Positions 11,852 through 24,028 of a stretch of DNA of 64,000 bases are shown in pieces. The translations under genes and the position numbers were made by a program. This DNA comes from Acephala macrosclerotiorum (Eukaryota > Ascomycota > Leotiomycetes > Helotiales > Mollisiaceae), in NCBI GenBank assembly GCA_014904845.1, contig MU119324.1, positions 95,346-159,345 of the forward strand, in the 5' to 3' direction. Under the pieces are notes generated by a model. That model was not told the origin of the DNA and made no database searches. It saw nothing but the letters and a program-made list of their open reading frames with translations. Positions within the stretch are counted from its first letter, which is position 1, and every line of letters begins with the position of its first letter.

Positions 11852-12539
11852 CGCAGATTTTACACCTCGTTTTCGGTCAAAGTTTCGGGGGAATTGTGGA
11901 CATCAGATACCAGCATGATGGCGATGCTGGTTTGAAAAGTGTTTGAGACCCTGCGCAGATCGTAGGCAAGGCTGTGTATAAAGCACGAGGAGCATGCGGA
12001 TGTCGAATCGATGTCATTTCATCGCCAAGGCTAGACAGAAGGCGGGGGCAGTGCCAGGCGGGCTAAGATCCCGCCTAGCCAGAGAAGGGAGCGCGGGGTG
12101 GAATTTGAGGGGCATCAAAGGCCGCTCAATAGTGGGGTATTTTCCGGTCATAAGTGATCCAAAAGGGGGAACACAACACTTCTCGCGTTGTAAGTCTGCA
12201 ATTAACATGAGCTTTCAAAAATAGGAGATGAAAAGAGTTTTTAATCGACTCTTAAGAATTGTTCATGTCATCAATAGCTGTAAATCCTTAAAAACATGTT
12301 TGTAAAGAGGCGGAGTTTGAGGAACGGTAAAGTACAAAAAACAACTGATTCAATCGATAGTTCCAGAATCCACACGTGAAAAGTCTGATTGCACGGCCAA
12401 TTGCAAGCAGTGTTTCGATTCTCATCCTCAATCATTCCTCGAAGTACTAAACGTGATAACACTGATAATACTGATTCTGCAATGGATCAACCCCAGTACT
12501 TCAGTCTTTCTATCATGGCCTGGACATTCTCGGTCATCT
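11852..12539. other. Intergenic region upstream of the BTB-like gene
   Basis: Should contain the minus-strand promoter of the BTB-like gene. Short open frames near 11994-12224 are not supported by any motif. Confidence 0.4.
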
Positions 12540-13460
12540 TTATCCCGACAAGACCTTCGTCTCAGCCTCTTGGTACACAGCTGACTTCTCTTCCTCCTTT
12601 TCAAGTTCCACCTCAGCGTCTATAAACACCTGCGTCCTCCACTTCCTCAGAGGAACAACCTCCAGGAAGAATCTATCAATTTCCGTATTCGTACGTCCGG
12701 TAGTCTCCCCGACAAAAAAACCAAACATAGGCCAGCGTGAACAGTGTCGTATCAGCATAGAAAAAGCCAAGCATTGGACCTAGGTTAGCGCTGAAGTATA
12801 GATACGGGCTGGCAAACACCATGAGCCATACCGTGAAGAAGAATGCCTCGATAGCAGAGGCCGCGATTTTGCTTCGATTGCGACCAACAGCAATTTCAGA
12901 CGTCGTGGTGTAGAACAGAGTGCCATTGGAGAAATCGGAACAAACGATGTTGACGTACGAGAAGGCTACGATCGTGATGCCGATGCTTTGAGAGAAAGGT
13001 CCATCACGATGGGTTGTGCCGAGACCACCGACGACAATCGGAGAGATCAGTATGCCGAATGTACAAACCAGGAGGTGAGTTCGTTGTCGTATCTTGTTCC
13101 CGATGACGGACGATCAGGCGGCGATGATACAGATTGAAGCCGAGAGGAAGACAGCTTTTCGGCCCTAAGAGTCGTTAGCTAGTGCTGTGATCAGGGCCCC
13201 GATGAATTCGCCAACGTAGATGAGAGATGCAGTGACTGAGAGGAAAATAGTCGTCAGTATGTTCCGTCTGTACGCAGCACCAAAATCGCGGACAAACGCG
13301 CCCATCCCCCGAATTGCGGTGTAATAGATAGTATCATATCCGTAGCAAAGAGATCCAATTGTCGAAACCAAACAGTAGAAAAGAGCCCATTTATGGTGTG
13401 CCCACTTGATATTGAGATTGAGAAACGCTATTGTGACAAGAAAGAACGGTCGTGCTGACT
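12540..13460 (-). pseudogene. Internally deleted MFS sugar transporter
   Basis: Minus-strand remains of a sugar/lactose-type permease. The N-terminal part has the signature GYDTIYYTAIRGMGAFVRDF and YVGEFIGALITALANDS. The next residues would be LGRKAVFL, but Leu is replaced by TAG and a second stop follows about 17 codons later. Reading then jumps to the C-terminal half (LGPMLGFFYADTTLFTLAYV) and ends with VGETTGRTNTEIDRFF and LRKWRTQVF, the conserved sugar-porter tail. The central loop and several helices (roughly TM4-TM8) are missing. Both ends are well conserved, so the loss looks fairly recent. The upstream end is set only approximately because the first exon is not identifiable. Confidence 0.8.
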
Positions 13461-14256
13461 AGGGTGGAATTAGAGATATTCGAAGAGAAAGAGGAATGTT
13501 GCAGATTGAATCCCCCGGAGAAGCAGGGTCATTCCTACTGTATATAAAGTGCATCGGAGTGTCCATCTGAGGAGATACTGTGAAGTTGGAATTGAGATTG
13601 CGGTGTCTGGGGCAGGACATGAGATCTCAGATTTGTTCCCAAAAGGCGCACCCTACGGGGATGGAAGCAAAGCGGTGATAAACGAAATAGGGAACACCGA
13701 CCCAATTTCGGGGCGCTGCGACCTCTTTTTGCGAGTTGTGATGCGCTGCTTTGGAAGTGCCGTTCCGGCCACAGATTTGGACAGCAGTGGCAGTTTGGCA
13801 GAAAAGGGTTCCCCGCTACCCCACATGGAGAACGCCTTCTCCGCGAACACCATCGTACTCACGATGCTCCAATCTGCCTCTGCATTTTCTGCCTATGTAT
13901 CAATTATGCCGCATTGGTTGCGGTAACGGAACTGGTCAAAACGGTGAAGTGGGGCGGGGCATAACGAGACAGGGGTTTCAAGCTCCCAGCTCTGGCAGGA
14001 TAATCGAGTAGACGCTACATGCAGTAAATTACCACGCTATTAGCTAACGATTGTATTTCTTGAAGAGAAGGTAGGCCGAGAAAGTGCAAGCAAGGCTGGG
14101 AGACTGAGTCCGCTGTGATGAATGCTGATTGCCAGACATACCAATATGTGAGAGTATATATCATGCTTGAGATCCCGCCACTTTGCAAATTAACTTAAAC
14201 ATTGATATACAGATTTCATCTCAACTTCCCCACTGAGAAACTCCTCGGTCGCGGCC
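13461..14256. other. Intergenic region between transporter and P450 relics
   Basis: Open frames at 13549-13926 (+) and 13653-13862 (-) have no recognisable domain. Probably old promoter sequence of the two divergent genes. Confidence 0.35.
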
Positions 14257-15799
14257 ATGCTTGTCCAAGGTAATCTTCACGATTAAAATCAACGAGTCAC
14301 AAAGACTAACGCCTTCACTAGCCGCCCTCTGTATCTTGATTATGTTTCCGATCACCCAACCCCTCATCGTCTATGTCCTCGACTCTAATAAATGTCGTCA
14401 ATTTTCTTCGCCTGGTTGCGCCGGGCTGACGAGCCTTTGGCGAGTGTATCACAACTTGAGATACCGCCACTTCCTTGCAGTCTACCGTGCTCATCAAAAG
14501 CTCGGTACCCATGTATGGATCGCCCTAAACCACATCTCTATCTCGGATCTAGCGGCTGTGAACGACATCTACGGCTATGGCGCAAACATGCTGAAGGATG
14601 CTTGGTGCGATGGAGGTGTTGGAAAGTACAGACACATGGCAGACTCGAGAGTCAAGGCTGAGTATCAAGGAAAGCGAAAGATGTTCGCACATGTATTTGA
14701 TCAAAAGACAATTACCAATTTAGAGCCAGTTTTCGCCAAACAGACTGCTACTCTTGTTCAGATCATTGATGGGGCATCGGACAACAAGGAAAAGATTAAC
14801 ATTAGACGGTACCTCAATTACTTCGCCATCGACCTTATATCCACTTTGCTGCATAGAGAGTGTCTCGGATGCATTTAACGAGGAAACGACATTGTCAACG
14901 CCGAGACATCAGAGGGGAAAATCTACCAGGTCCCATTCATCAAATCGCTCCACAACGCGACGCACATCAACACCATCCTCGGCTTCGAAGCGTAATTGCC
15001 GCCCTACACAAAGCAGCTTTTTTTTAAAAATAAAAAAATAAAAAAACATCCATATAAGACCGACAGTGCCAACTATGACAACATCGTCTACCACAACACA
15101 ATGAAACGGTATCGGGCCGCTCAAAGCGATTATCCGAATAAACAAAACGACTTTTTCCAAAAACTCCTCTTTGACAGCAAAGGCAGCCCTCTGAATCTTG
15201 ACATCGGAGAAACACTCGCAGAATGTAATGTCATGATAAATGCCGGCAGCGATACTACCGCTGCAGCTCTCACTGGAACAATCTACCTCCTCTACAAACA
15301 CCCCAAAGCCCTAGCCAAGGGTGATACAGACGTCCCACAATACAACGCCATCGCCAATCTCCCATACCTGCGAGCTTGCATCGAAGAATCGCTCCGCTGT
15401 TAGCCTGCCAGCTCCATGGGTCTTCCCCGCGTGGTTCCTGAAGGAGATCGTGTTATTTCAGGAAGGTTTATCAAGGGAGGTGTCACCGTCTCCGTCCCAA
15501 CATACAGTCATCTTCGCGATCCTGAGGCGTTTGATGAACCCGAGATCTTTAACCCGGATCGCTGGATTGAAGGTGGTAAGGATAAGATGGCCAAAGCTCA
15601 TTTGTCATTTTCAACAGGCCTAAGGGCGTGTATTAGGAGGAATATTGCGTATTTTGAGCAGCTCATTTTGATTGCGACGTTGGTGCATGGTTTTGATTTT
15701 GAGCTGCCTAGCGCTGACTTTGAGCTGAAGACTCCGGAGAGATTCAATGGCAGTCCGGATGAGCTGATTGTTAGATGCAAGCGCAGAGTGAAAGTGTAA
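14257..15799 (+). pseudogene. Cytochrome P450 with three in-frame nonsense codons
   Basis: Relic of a membrane-anchored P450. A short first exon (14257-14269, MLVQ) is spliced over 14270-14321 to a TM anchor (AALCILIMFPITQPLIVYVL). Familiar blocks follow in one reading frame: SDLAAVNDIYGYGANMLKD, KRKMFAHVFDQKTITNLEP, the I-helix oxygen-binding motif AGSDTT, and the K-helix ExxR (EESLR). The heme loop is FSTGLRACIRRN. Breaks: TAA at 14876-14878, TAA at 14993-14995, TAG at 15402-15404; the Gly after Ile in the heme loop is Arg; and an A/T-rich stretch at about 15018-15050 (poly-T then poly-A) interrupts a conserved region. A few residues are missing before YLRACIEE. Closest in style to benzoate/pisatin-type fungal P450s; clan not certain. 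Confidence 0.85.
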
Positions 15800-16416
15800 A
15801 GATTTTTGCTGAGTGTCTGTTCTGAAGTGGGGTTTTGTGAGGAGTTGAAGTTTTTCACGGTGTGCAGTTTAGAATGCGGGCTGTCCGCCTAGTATGCAAT
15901 ATTTACCGTCTCCATGCTCAACATTCGTCATAAATATTGCGAATTCGAGATTCTCGTGGTTGGCGGGTTTGAGGATCTCATCCTCTCTTTCCTTGATTGC
16001 ACTATCAAAACGAGTGAATAGGCATTTATTACACTGGTCATGCCAAGAAGTATGACTTCAATGCCCTGCAGATGACAGATATTTAGGGTACCCAGTAAAT
16101 AGGGTATTTTAGATTAGTAGCAATTTAGTCGTCTGGTGAATTGCGCTTCCTTCCGTGTCTCACACCGGTACCTCCTTCGCGGGCCCGCGGCGTGACTCAC
16201 GGCATCAAACGTCAAAAGCCTCGACAGATCATGTAGTCTCTAACGTTCTTTCCCCTCCTAAGCTTCAACTCGGAACAAAAACTCCGACGCTCATTCGAAA
16301 CCACATCACTGAAGCTAGGTCCCACGAGGCTGACAGCCGTGGCAGGGCGATCGAGCACCAGGCAACAATAATTGTATCGCATTTCTTTGGAAAGTCAGCA
16401 TTCGGGACAAGACGGC
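15800..16416. other. Intergenic region upstream of the RNA cyclase gene
   Basis: No coding potential recognised. The right part should hold the promoter of the RNA cyclase gene. Confidence 0.4.
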
Positions 16417-17736
16417 ATGGGGAAGTCGAAGCTGAGGAGCCTCGTGACGCTCGATGGCAGGACAGGAGAGGGCGGAGGACAAGTAGTTAGAGTGGCTGTG
16501 GCACTCGCTGCTCTCACGGGGACACCACTGCGAATCGACAATGTACGAGGAAATCGAGAAGGTCATCGTGGCGGAGGTGAGAATCTGCAGCATGTGAAAG
16601 TCCTCCATCTAGACTAAGAACTCTCTAGGCCTGAAAGCGCAACACGTTTCTTGCATCAGGACTCTTGCCGACGCGACAGATGCGGAAGTCACAGGATGCC
16701 AAATTGGAAGCAAGACCTTCCAATTCAAGGCTAAACGGCCTCCCTCTGAAATTGTCAACCGGAACATTAAGGTTCGAGCAGATTCTGCAGCCAGTGTCCT
16801 CTTGGTCTTCCAAGCGACACTGCCCTTTCTCCTATTTGCTGGAGACCAGGAAGGCTCGCCAATCGCACTCACTATCCAAGGAGGAACCAATGTTAGCTTC
16901 TCGCCATCTTTCGAGTACCTGGATCAAGTCCTGCTGCCATCACTAGGAAGGCTTGGAGTTAAGGTTGAGAGAAAGCTAGAGTATCGAGGGTGGTCCCATG
17001 GCTCGAGGGAGATTGGCTCTATCAAATTCAGTATCACCCCTCTGCTGCCAGGGCAGACATTGAAAGCTCCGACATGGCCTTCAGAACCTGGAACTATCAC
17101 TAAAATTGATGTCTCCCTCGTCGTCCCAAAGAATCTCCAACAACTGCTCCAGAAATCGCTGCTGTTTGAGCTAGACCTAGTATTTCCAGGAGTGGAAGTC
17201 AACTTCGTGGTCATCGACGACAGTCGACATAAAGCCAGGATGTACACTCTACTGGTAGCTCACACAGCGAATGGTTTGCGTTTTGGGAGAGACTGGCTGT
17301 ACGATTGGAAGAGCAAAGACAAGACATCGGATCAATTGAGTACGGAAATATCGCAGAGAGTGGCTGACGAGCTAGATGCTGAGATCAGGTAAGTTGAAGT
17401 CTCCATCCTTCTCAGCCACACAGCTACAAAGGATATTGATCGTGATGTTCCGCGTTCAGGAAAGGCGGACTCGTAGATGAGTATCTGCAAGATCAACTCA
17501 TCGTCTTCCAAGCCCTAGCAGAAGGAAAGTCAAGCATATCTGGAACATTAGAGGCTCGTACTTCTGATAGAGAACATGTTGATCGGACGGACAAGCCCTT
17601 TGGTGATCGTAGTCTGCATACGACAACCGCGAGGTGGGTTGCGAGCGAACTCCTGCCACAGGTCAAGTGGATTGATGGAGGGCGAATATGTGAAGGTGCG
17701 GGTTGGAGGACAACGGAGCCGGCGGAGACATTGTAG
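16417..17736 (+). CDS. rtcA: RNA 3'-terminal phosphate cyclase
   Basis: Converts RNA 3'-phosphate ends to 2',3'-cyclic phosphates using ATP; in eukaryotes a nuclear RNA-end processing enzyme. Three exons, 16417-16576, 16629-17388 and 17460-17736, give 398 residues, close to the family length. The start follows from the conserved first strand [20 protein letters not shown], whose glycine-rich turn is the family hallmark. Next come [34 protein letters not shown], the insert with [16 protein letters not shown], and [20 protein letters not shown]. The region with [13 protein letters not shown] near the end corresponds to the stretch that carries the catalytic His in characterised enzymes. I see [10 protein letters not shown] there, so the exact nucleophile could not be pinpointed by eye. 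The last residues after CEGAGW are poorly conserved, so the exact 3' end is less certain. Confidence 0.92.
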
Positions 17737-18440
17737 TCACTTGCAGTCTCGGGGAGTACTACATGAATCGTTGCAGCATTCAACGTCCTCCAAATCACGC
17801 TCCGCAAAACCGATATTTTAAAGAAGAAAAGTGTCGAATCTATCATCTCACGCACACGAGCTTTGACAAACCAATCCCGGACTTTCAATTATCTTGGCAT
17901 ATAACAACCGATGTCCCCAGCATGTTCGGACAATCAAGCCAAGAGGAGGATCGGTTGTTCTCCCGCAAGTGCTGACGTTCTTTCGATGCCAAACTTCGGC
18001 TCGGCTCGCGCATGCATGGCTCTCCCCTTTTCAGACTCAAACTCCGATTCAGCCAATTGCATCAATTGCAGCTTAAGATCAAACCTCTCATGTCTTCAAC
18101 TATTCTAAACAAGTGCTCAAACTCCAGCTGAGATGCATATTCCAACACTAAGTCCTGGGAAATGCCCCGCTTTGAGTCTTGACGTCACGGCTCTATCGGA
18201 GTTCACCATGATTTTTCTATGGTAATAACCACTTTACCGTGTGGTAAAACATGTCCCTCTCCTTGGACTTTGTCTGCTGTGGGTACAATACAGTAGTCAC
18301 GTGTGGTACTAGGCTGTATTAGGACTAGCGCCGCCTGGTAATACCAACATCTGCAAATTCATATATCAACTCAAAGAATCTTTATCTATCCAACTTATTC
18401 CTACTCTTCTGTCTAGAAACATTGATCCGTACGTCTCAAA
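17737..18440. other. Intergenic region between RNA cyclase and SDR genes
   Basis: No gene seen. Near 18219-18246 the sequence ggtaataaccactttaccgtgtggtaaaa contains imperfect inverted copies of a taccac-like word, possibly a regulatory site for the SDR gene. The last 80 bases are a pyrimidine-rich leader. Confidence 0.35.
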
Positions 18441-19428
18441 ATGGTGCAACAACAGAAATACAACAAGCTCGCAGACAAACATGTCCTGATCATTGGTGGA
18501 ACATCAGGTACTCTCTCACCCTTCCCACATTCCATTCAAGAACATGAAACTGACAGAGAGGGCAAAGGGATCGGATACGGCGTAGCAGAAGCCCTCATCG
18601 AATCCTTTGCCAACATCACCGTCTCCTCCAGTTCCCCCGACCGCGTCAAGTCCGCGATCTCATCTCTCCAGAAATCATATCCCTCTACCAAAACCTCTAT
18701 CAAAGGTTTTGCCTGCGATCTCTCAAAGCCCACTTTAGAGCAAGACCTCGAGCAATTATTCGAGAAAACAGGCAAGGTAGACCACATAGTCTTCACAGCC
18801 GGGGATCGTCTCGCTACTATTCCCTTGGCAGAAAGCACTTTGGAATCTATCCAGAGAGCAGGACAAGTTCGGTTCTTCGCTCCGTTGTTGGTTGCAAAGG
18901 TTGGGAAGAAGTATTTGACGGGGGGAGCACAGAGTAGTATTGTGTTGACGACGGGGAGTGTGGCTGATCACCCCATACCAAATGTGAGTCTTCCTTTGCG
19001 TGGAGAGAAATGGGGTAAGGGATATGGGACGAGGCTGATGTTTGTATACAGTGGAGTGTAGTTGCGTCCTACGCAGCAGGATTACATGGCATGACGAGAA
19101 ACCTGGCGTTGGATTTGAAGCCGATTAGGGTCAACCTCGTGTCTCCTGGTGCCATTGATACGGAACTTTGGGCGCACATGAGTGCGGAAAAGAAGGGGGA
19201 GATGTTCAAGGGGATTAGTGCGAAGGTTCCTACGGGCAAGGTTGGGATGCGTAAGTACTCTTTCTTTTGTCTTTTGTAAAGTCGGCAGACGGGGAGAGGA
19301 ATGAAGAATGAGAATTGGACTAATGAGAGATAGCTGAGGATGTCGCGGAGGCGTATTTGTGGTTGATGAAGGATAGTAATGTGACAGGTATTGTGGCGTA
19401 TAGTGATTCGGGTGCGAGGTTGGTGTAG
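18441..19428 (+). CDS. Short-chain dehydrogenase-like protein with altered catalytic residues
   Basis: Four exons, 18441-18507, 18568-18983, 19052-19250 and 19334-19428, give 258 residues. The Rossmann fold is intact: VLIIGGTSGIGYGVAEALIE is the dinucleotide-binding Gly motif, followed by FACDLSKPTLEQDL, HIVFTAGDRLA and SIVLTTGSVAD (Ser position of the active site present). The catalytic YxxxK block is not: aligning WSVVASYAAGLHGMTRNLAL with the usual W-A-V-Y-S-A-T-K-A-G pattern puts Val at the Tyr position and Ala at the Lys position. RVNLVSPGAIDTELW follows as expected. Splicing at each junction restores conserved residues (TSG/IGYG, PN/W, GM/PEDV). The protein may bind NAD(P) but its chemistry is doubtful, or it belongs to an atypical SDR class. 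Confidence 0.9.
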
Positions 19429-21410
19429 GCCAGTCGTCAAGACTAAGAGAGAGAAGAGACGGGACGGCGAGATCGCTTAGATGATGAAAGATATGATCAA
19501 AATTTGTCCATGAATACGATTGATGGCCAATGCATCATTTGGCGTATGATTCAGGTCATCTGTCCCCTCATATATACAGGTAGGCGCGAGCGTGTTGAAA
19601 TTCTCCACGCAAGGCTGGAGTGTCGAAAAGCTAATCATTAAGATGCACAAATCATTAAGATGCACAAATCATTACGGAACGCGGCTAAGGTAACTATTTG
19701 GTGCTGAGGCAAGTGCTTGCTCTTCGCTCCTGGGACACTAAATCATCAATAGCAGACAAGATGAGTGAAGACAGGGGTGAACAAGGCTGGCTGTGTGTGG
19801 TCTGCAGAATGCTGACAAAACTCTAGCACCTTGTCCCCCCATCTGTTCTGAGGCTCTAGAGACTGTATCAGCCACGAGTTTGGACATGCGTCGATTGAGC
19901 GGTGTGGCTGGTCGGCTCGTTTGACAGGCGTGTGGGAATTGAGGATGCAATACTTCAGACCTCACAGAGCCTCATTTTCGCATTAAAGAGTTTGTTACCC
20001 AGTTTGTCAATCCTGTACCAAATTAGGAGATGGCTTGAAAGCCCATTTGAGTTTGCTGGATCAAAATGCTGCCTCCGCCAAACTCGTTTCAAGGTCCACC
20101 AGGTCCGAGGATTTTCGATCGGTTCTAGCTTCAAGCTCCGTTTGTGTCCGGCGAAAACCTCATGAGGCTTTTCACAACCTAAAATATGAGTTATCCCTCT
20201 TTCATAACTGGCATGGCTCTAATAAGGATGGTGTGTTCATCCTAGCAATGCTGACATTCGCTTTTCGAAGCAGCTGTGTTTCCTTGGCCAGGGGGCTAGC
20301 CTGGTGGTATAAAGACTCCATGAGGCTCTGATTAGCTTGTGTTTGCCAACCCTGTATGATAGAGAGTAATATTGGATGTAAGAACTCCACTAATACTGAT
20401 TTCACTGGGGCTGTGAACGTGACCATCTTGGAGGATTGAACTAATATTTTGAGATACAGTGCAGGGTCAGCCTTTCTTGACCTCTTATAGTCTTGATAGT
20501 CGGTCAACTGACTTTAGCAGTGAGGAAGAGCATTCGATTTCTGCTTCATTCCTATATTCTGGTGACTTATAACGGATAATGCCACAAGAAAACCCAAAAT
20601 CCGATACCTATCGACTCTCCTTGGCTTCGACTGATATGACTACAGCAACGATCGGCAAATCATCAAGCAAATAGACGACCAGAAAAATTCCAGAAAGTTT
20701 TTTCTCCAGATCTAATTTGTGGTATCAGGAAGATGGATAAGGACGGGGAGTCGGAGGTTCAACCACTAGGGGTCAGCCAGCTGCAGCAGGACGTCAACTA
20801 TGCTACCTAGTGTTTATGCAGTAACTTTGCGGCATGCAAAACTCTCATTCAACATCCATTGAGTTTTGACAAATAGAAAGACGGCGAGACACAACATTCT
20901 GCTCCAGTGCGAGATGGCCAGAGCTATCATGTCTTGGATGACTTAGCAGTAAGCCATTCAGGAAGTTTCGGTCGCCGTTAAGAGAAGGTGGAAAAAGACA
21001 GTATATAGAAACTAAAACAGCAGCAGCATAAGCTATCCAAATTTAAGGACGGTAGGGCATGTAGTACCCATCTTGGCGTTCTCATCTTCCGCGTGTCGGC
21101 AATGCAAATGGAGACTTCAATTCCTACGACTCGCGGGGTCTTGTACATCGTAAATCAATTAACTCATAAAGCGATACTGGTTACATGCGCTGTTGAGAGA
21201 CTTCTCTGGAAACGATACAGTAATGATGATGTTTTGAGATATTGATGGAGATGAGAATTAAGAGAGCTCAAGCCTCATGAACGAGGCTGAAAAGGGGACC
21301 CACCAATTGGACGTCTCCCAAAAAAAAAAGTTGCTGGACAGCATCATCAACGAAGCATAAACCCAGACCACTCACAACTATGAACCCTCTGCTCGTGCCC
21401 GCATCCCACG
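19429..21410. other. Intergenic region, 2 kb, with a 17-bp tandem repeat
   Basis: No convincing gene. A perfect tandem duplication of atcattaagatgcacaa lies at 19633-19666. A minus-strand frame at 20202-20507 contains SPLAKETQLLRKAN, faintly like the C-terminal region of pogo-type transposases; with stops all around I treat it as at most a relic. The last 250 bases include an A-run at about 21320 and should hold the promoter of the TCD gene. Confidence 0.4.
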
Positions 21411-23233
21411 ATGGACAGGCGATATAACCGTCCTTATTCGCGCGATTCCTCCAGTTCATACACCTACTACGACGAAGACGAAAACGAGGACGGATACTAC
21501 AGCCCTCGAGATCCGCGTCAGGGCACACAGGCTCCTCCACCACCTGAGCCGGAGCCAGAATCTCCCAGAACAATGTCTTCTTGGTTCCAGCGTGCGACAG
21601 GCTCTACGAAGGCGCAGTTTGCTGCTACGGCGATTGTGTCGGGGGCTGTGGTCGCGGGGGCGATTTTGGGATACCAGCATGTGAAGCGGATTGAGAGGAC
21701 CGAAGATCTGAAGAAGAGTATACCAGCGCTGGGAGCAGGTGATGAAGGAAAGGTGCGTTGAACCTAATCTGCGAAATAAAAGAAAAGGAAGACAAAGTCA
21801 TAGGGTACTGGTGTTGGCAGGAGCTATGCTGATAGAAGAAGTGAAGCTCACAGATTGGGGAGTTGCGTCCACGCAGTCAAACTTGAGCAAGGAAGATGAG
21901 AGAAGCGCAAAGCTCGCAGAGAGAGCACAGAAGGGAGATTATGACGATGGTAATTATAGCAGATCTCCTTCACCGTGAGACCTGGCTAATGTTGATTTCT
22001 CCAGAACTGATCCTCGAGCAACTAGCACGAAATCGAGTCTTCCTCACCGATGCGGGGCTGCAAAAGCTACGCTCAGCATTTGTAATCGTAGTCGGCTGCG
22101 GAGGAGTAGGATCGCATTGCACAGCTGCATTGGCACGTTCAGGTGTCTCCAGTATCCGACTCATCGATTTCGACCAGGTCACACTCTCCTCCCTGAACAG
22201 ACATGCTGTTGCGACTCTAGCAGATGTTGGAACTCCGAAAGTTACGTGCTTAAAGAAGCGATTACAACAAATCACGCCATGGGTACACTTTGACCTCTGC
22301 AACGAATTATTCGCGCCCTCTGCAGCAGACAGGCTACTAGGAGCTTGGGCAGGACGAAAACCAGACTTCATTATTGATGCCATCGACAATATCGACAGCA
22401 AAGTAGCATTATTGGAATACTGCTACAAGAATAATCTTCCCGTCATCTCATCTATGGGCGCTGGATGCAAGTCTGATCCTACAAGAATATTTATTGGAGA
22501 TATATCTGCCAGCACGGACGATCCATTGTCAAGATCTACTCGCAGACGTCTTCGAGCTCTCGGCGTTGCGTCTGGTATCCCAGTTGTGTATTCGACCGAG
22601 AAGCCCGGACCCGGGAAGGCTCAGCTATTACCACTACCCGAGGAAGAATTCAAGAAAGGCTCTGTTGGGGATCTTGGTGTCCTACCAGATTTCAGAGTAA
22701 GGATACTGCCAGTCTTGGGCACGATGCCAGCCGTTTTTGGATATGCAATTGCGAACCATGTCATTTTGAAGATTTCGAGATATCCAAGCGAGTACCTACC
22801 AGCCAAAGGCAGAGAGAAGATGTACGATGGGATTCTTGCACAATTGCAAGGGTCAGAAGAAAAGCTGGTTCGAGCGACAACTCTAGGAGAAGATGCTCAG
22901 GGACTCAAGTTGGCAATAAGTGCCAACGACGTTGGGTATGTGGTGGAAGAGATATTCAGAGGAAAAAGTGCGGTCAGCGGAGTACCGACTCGATTGGCCC
23001 TGTGCAGATGGCGAAAGCCGACAGAGAGCACGATTGATCTAAGTGTAGAAGGGCAGAAGAGCAGCCGAGTCTTGCTGAGAGACCTGGTGTGTATGACCAA
23101 GGAAGAAGCTGCGGTACACGAGAGAGAAGTCATCCGAGGAGACAAGACGCCAGAGTCTCTGTACAGTAAGAACATTGTGGATCTCGTGGAGGCGAGGATC
23201 AACGAGGAGATCGGATACGAGAAGTACAGATAA
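21411..23233 (+). CDS. TCD2: tRNA threonylcarbamoyladenosine dehydratase (TCD/TcdA family)
   Basis: E1-like enzyme that uses ATP to cyclise the t6A base at position 37 of ANN-decoding tRNAs to ct6A; yeast has two (Tcd1, Tcd2), located at the mitochondrial outer membrane. Three exons, 21411-21752, 21847-21949 and 22005-23233, give 557 residues. The N-terminus is low-complexity and acidic, followed by one membrane segment (FAATAIVSGAVVAGAILGYQ). The catalytic part starts ELILEQLARNRVFLTDAG, then the ATP-binding VIVVGCGGVGSHCTAALARS, LIDFDQVTLSSLNRHAVATL and IDAIDNIDSKVALLEYC, with SMGAGCKSDPTRI. The first acceptor (21846) was chosen because it keeps frame and restores the alignment SIPALGAGDEGK/LTDWGVAST. 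The choice of TCD2 over TCD1 is arbitrary without a tree. Confidence 0.92.
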
Positions 23234-24028
23234 ATATGCCACTCTTCAACAAGATCTCCGACAGCAGATGTATCTTTCTGGCAGTTCTGGGTGTCCAGCA
23301 ACCTGTGGAACATTGACAAATGACATGGGGCAGCCTCACTTCCGCACTCTATCACGCGGCCGTTTCCTACTCCAACCAACAATCTAGGCAGTCAAAATCG
23401 ACTCCCCTTAAAAACAGCACTTAGATAGGGCTGTCACCAGACTTGGATCTTGTGCGAGACTAAGTGCTAATACGAAATAGCCCTTGTAATGAAAATGGCG
23501 CTGGATCCTACTTAAGATTAATGATGGAAGAGGACCCGTTTGAAGAGAATGTCTCCCATTCGAGCGCTCACCGCCCCCTAGCATCGCGAAAGCCTGTGCC
23601 TCTTCAAATGGGGAATATGCCTTCCACTACTTCCTCTGGCCTTAGCTATCTCCATCGCTATCGCCAGGTCCTTCCTTTGCGGCTACACCTGCATTGTTTT
23701 CGGCGGCCACCTATGCTTGTTATATATGTTGAATGTTTAATTTACTCTTGTTTTGCTTTGGTATTATTTATTTCTTACATGGAAAATGTGACTAAAAGCG
23801 TCATATTGGACGTCAGAACATAATCTCAACAACTTCGGAATTAACACTCCACTGCAATTTTCGACGATTTGGTATCCTTGCCCAGTGAGACTGACCTCTA
23901 GGGTGATTCTTAAACTAGGGATGCCGTATCTTTGCCAAACCTTTCCTCAATTCTACGCGAGAAACGTCTCCAGGGATATTCCCGTAGGCGGCCCAAAACT
24001 AGGACAATCATGCCAACAACTCCTGCCG
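23234..24028. other. Intergenic region between TCD gene and CysRS relic
   Basis: An open frame at 23464-23823 (+) lacks any recognisable domain. Nothing else stands out. Confidence 0.35.

Noticed and set aside
20202..20507. Possible pogo-type transposase fragment (minus)
   Set aside because: The resemblance is limited to one short Leu/Arg/Lys-rich phrase; surrounding stops and lack of a DDE region make it too weak to annotate.
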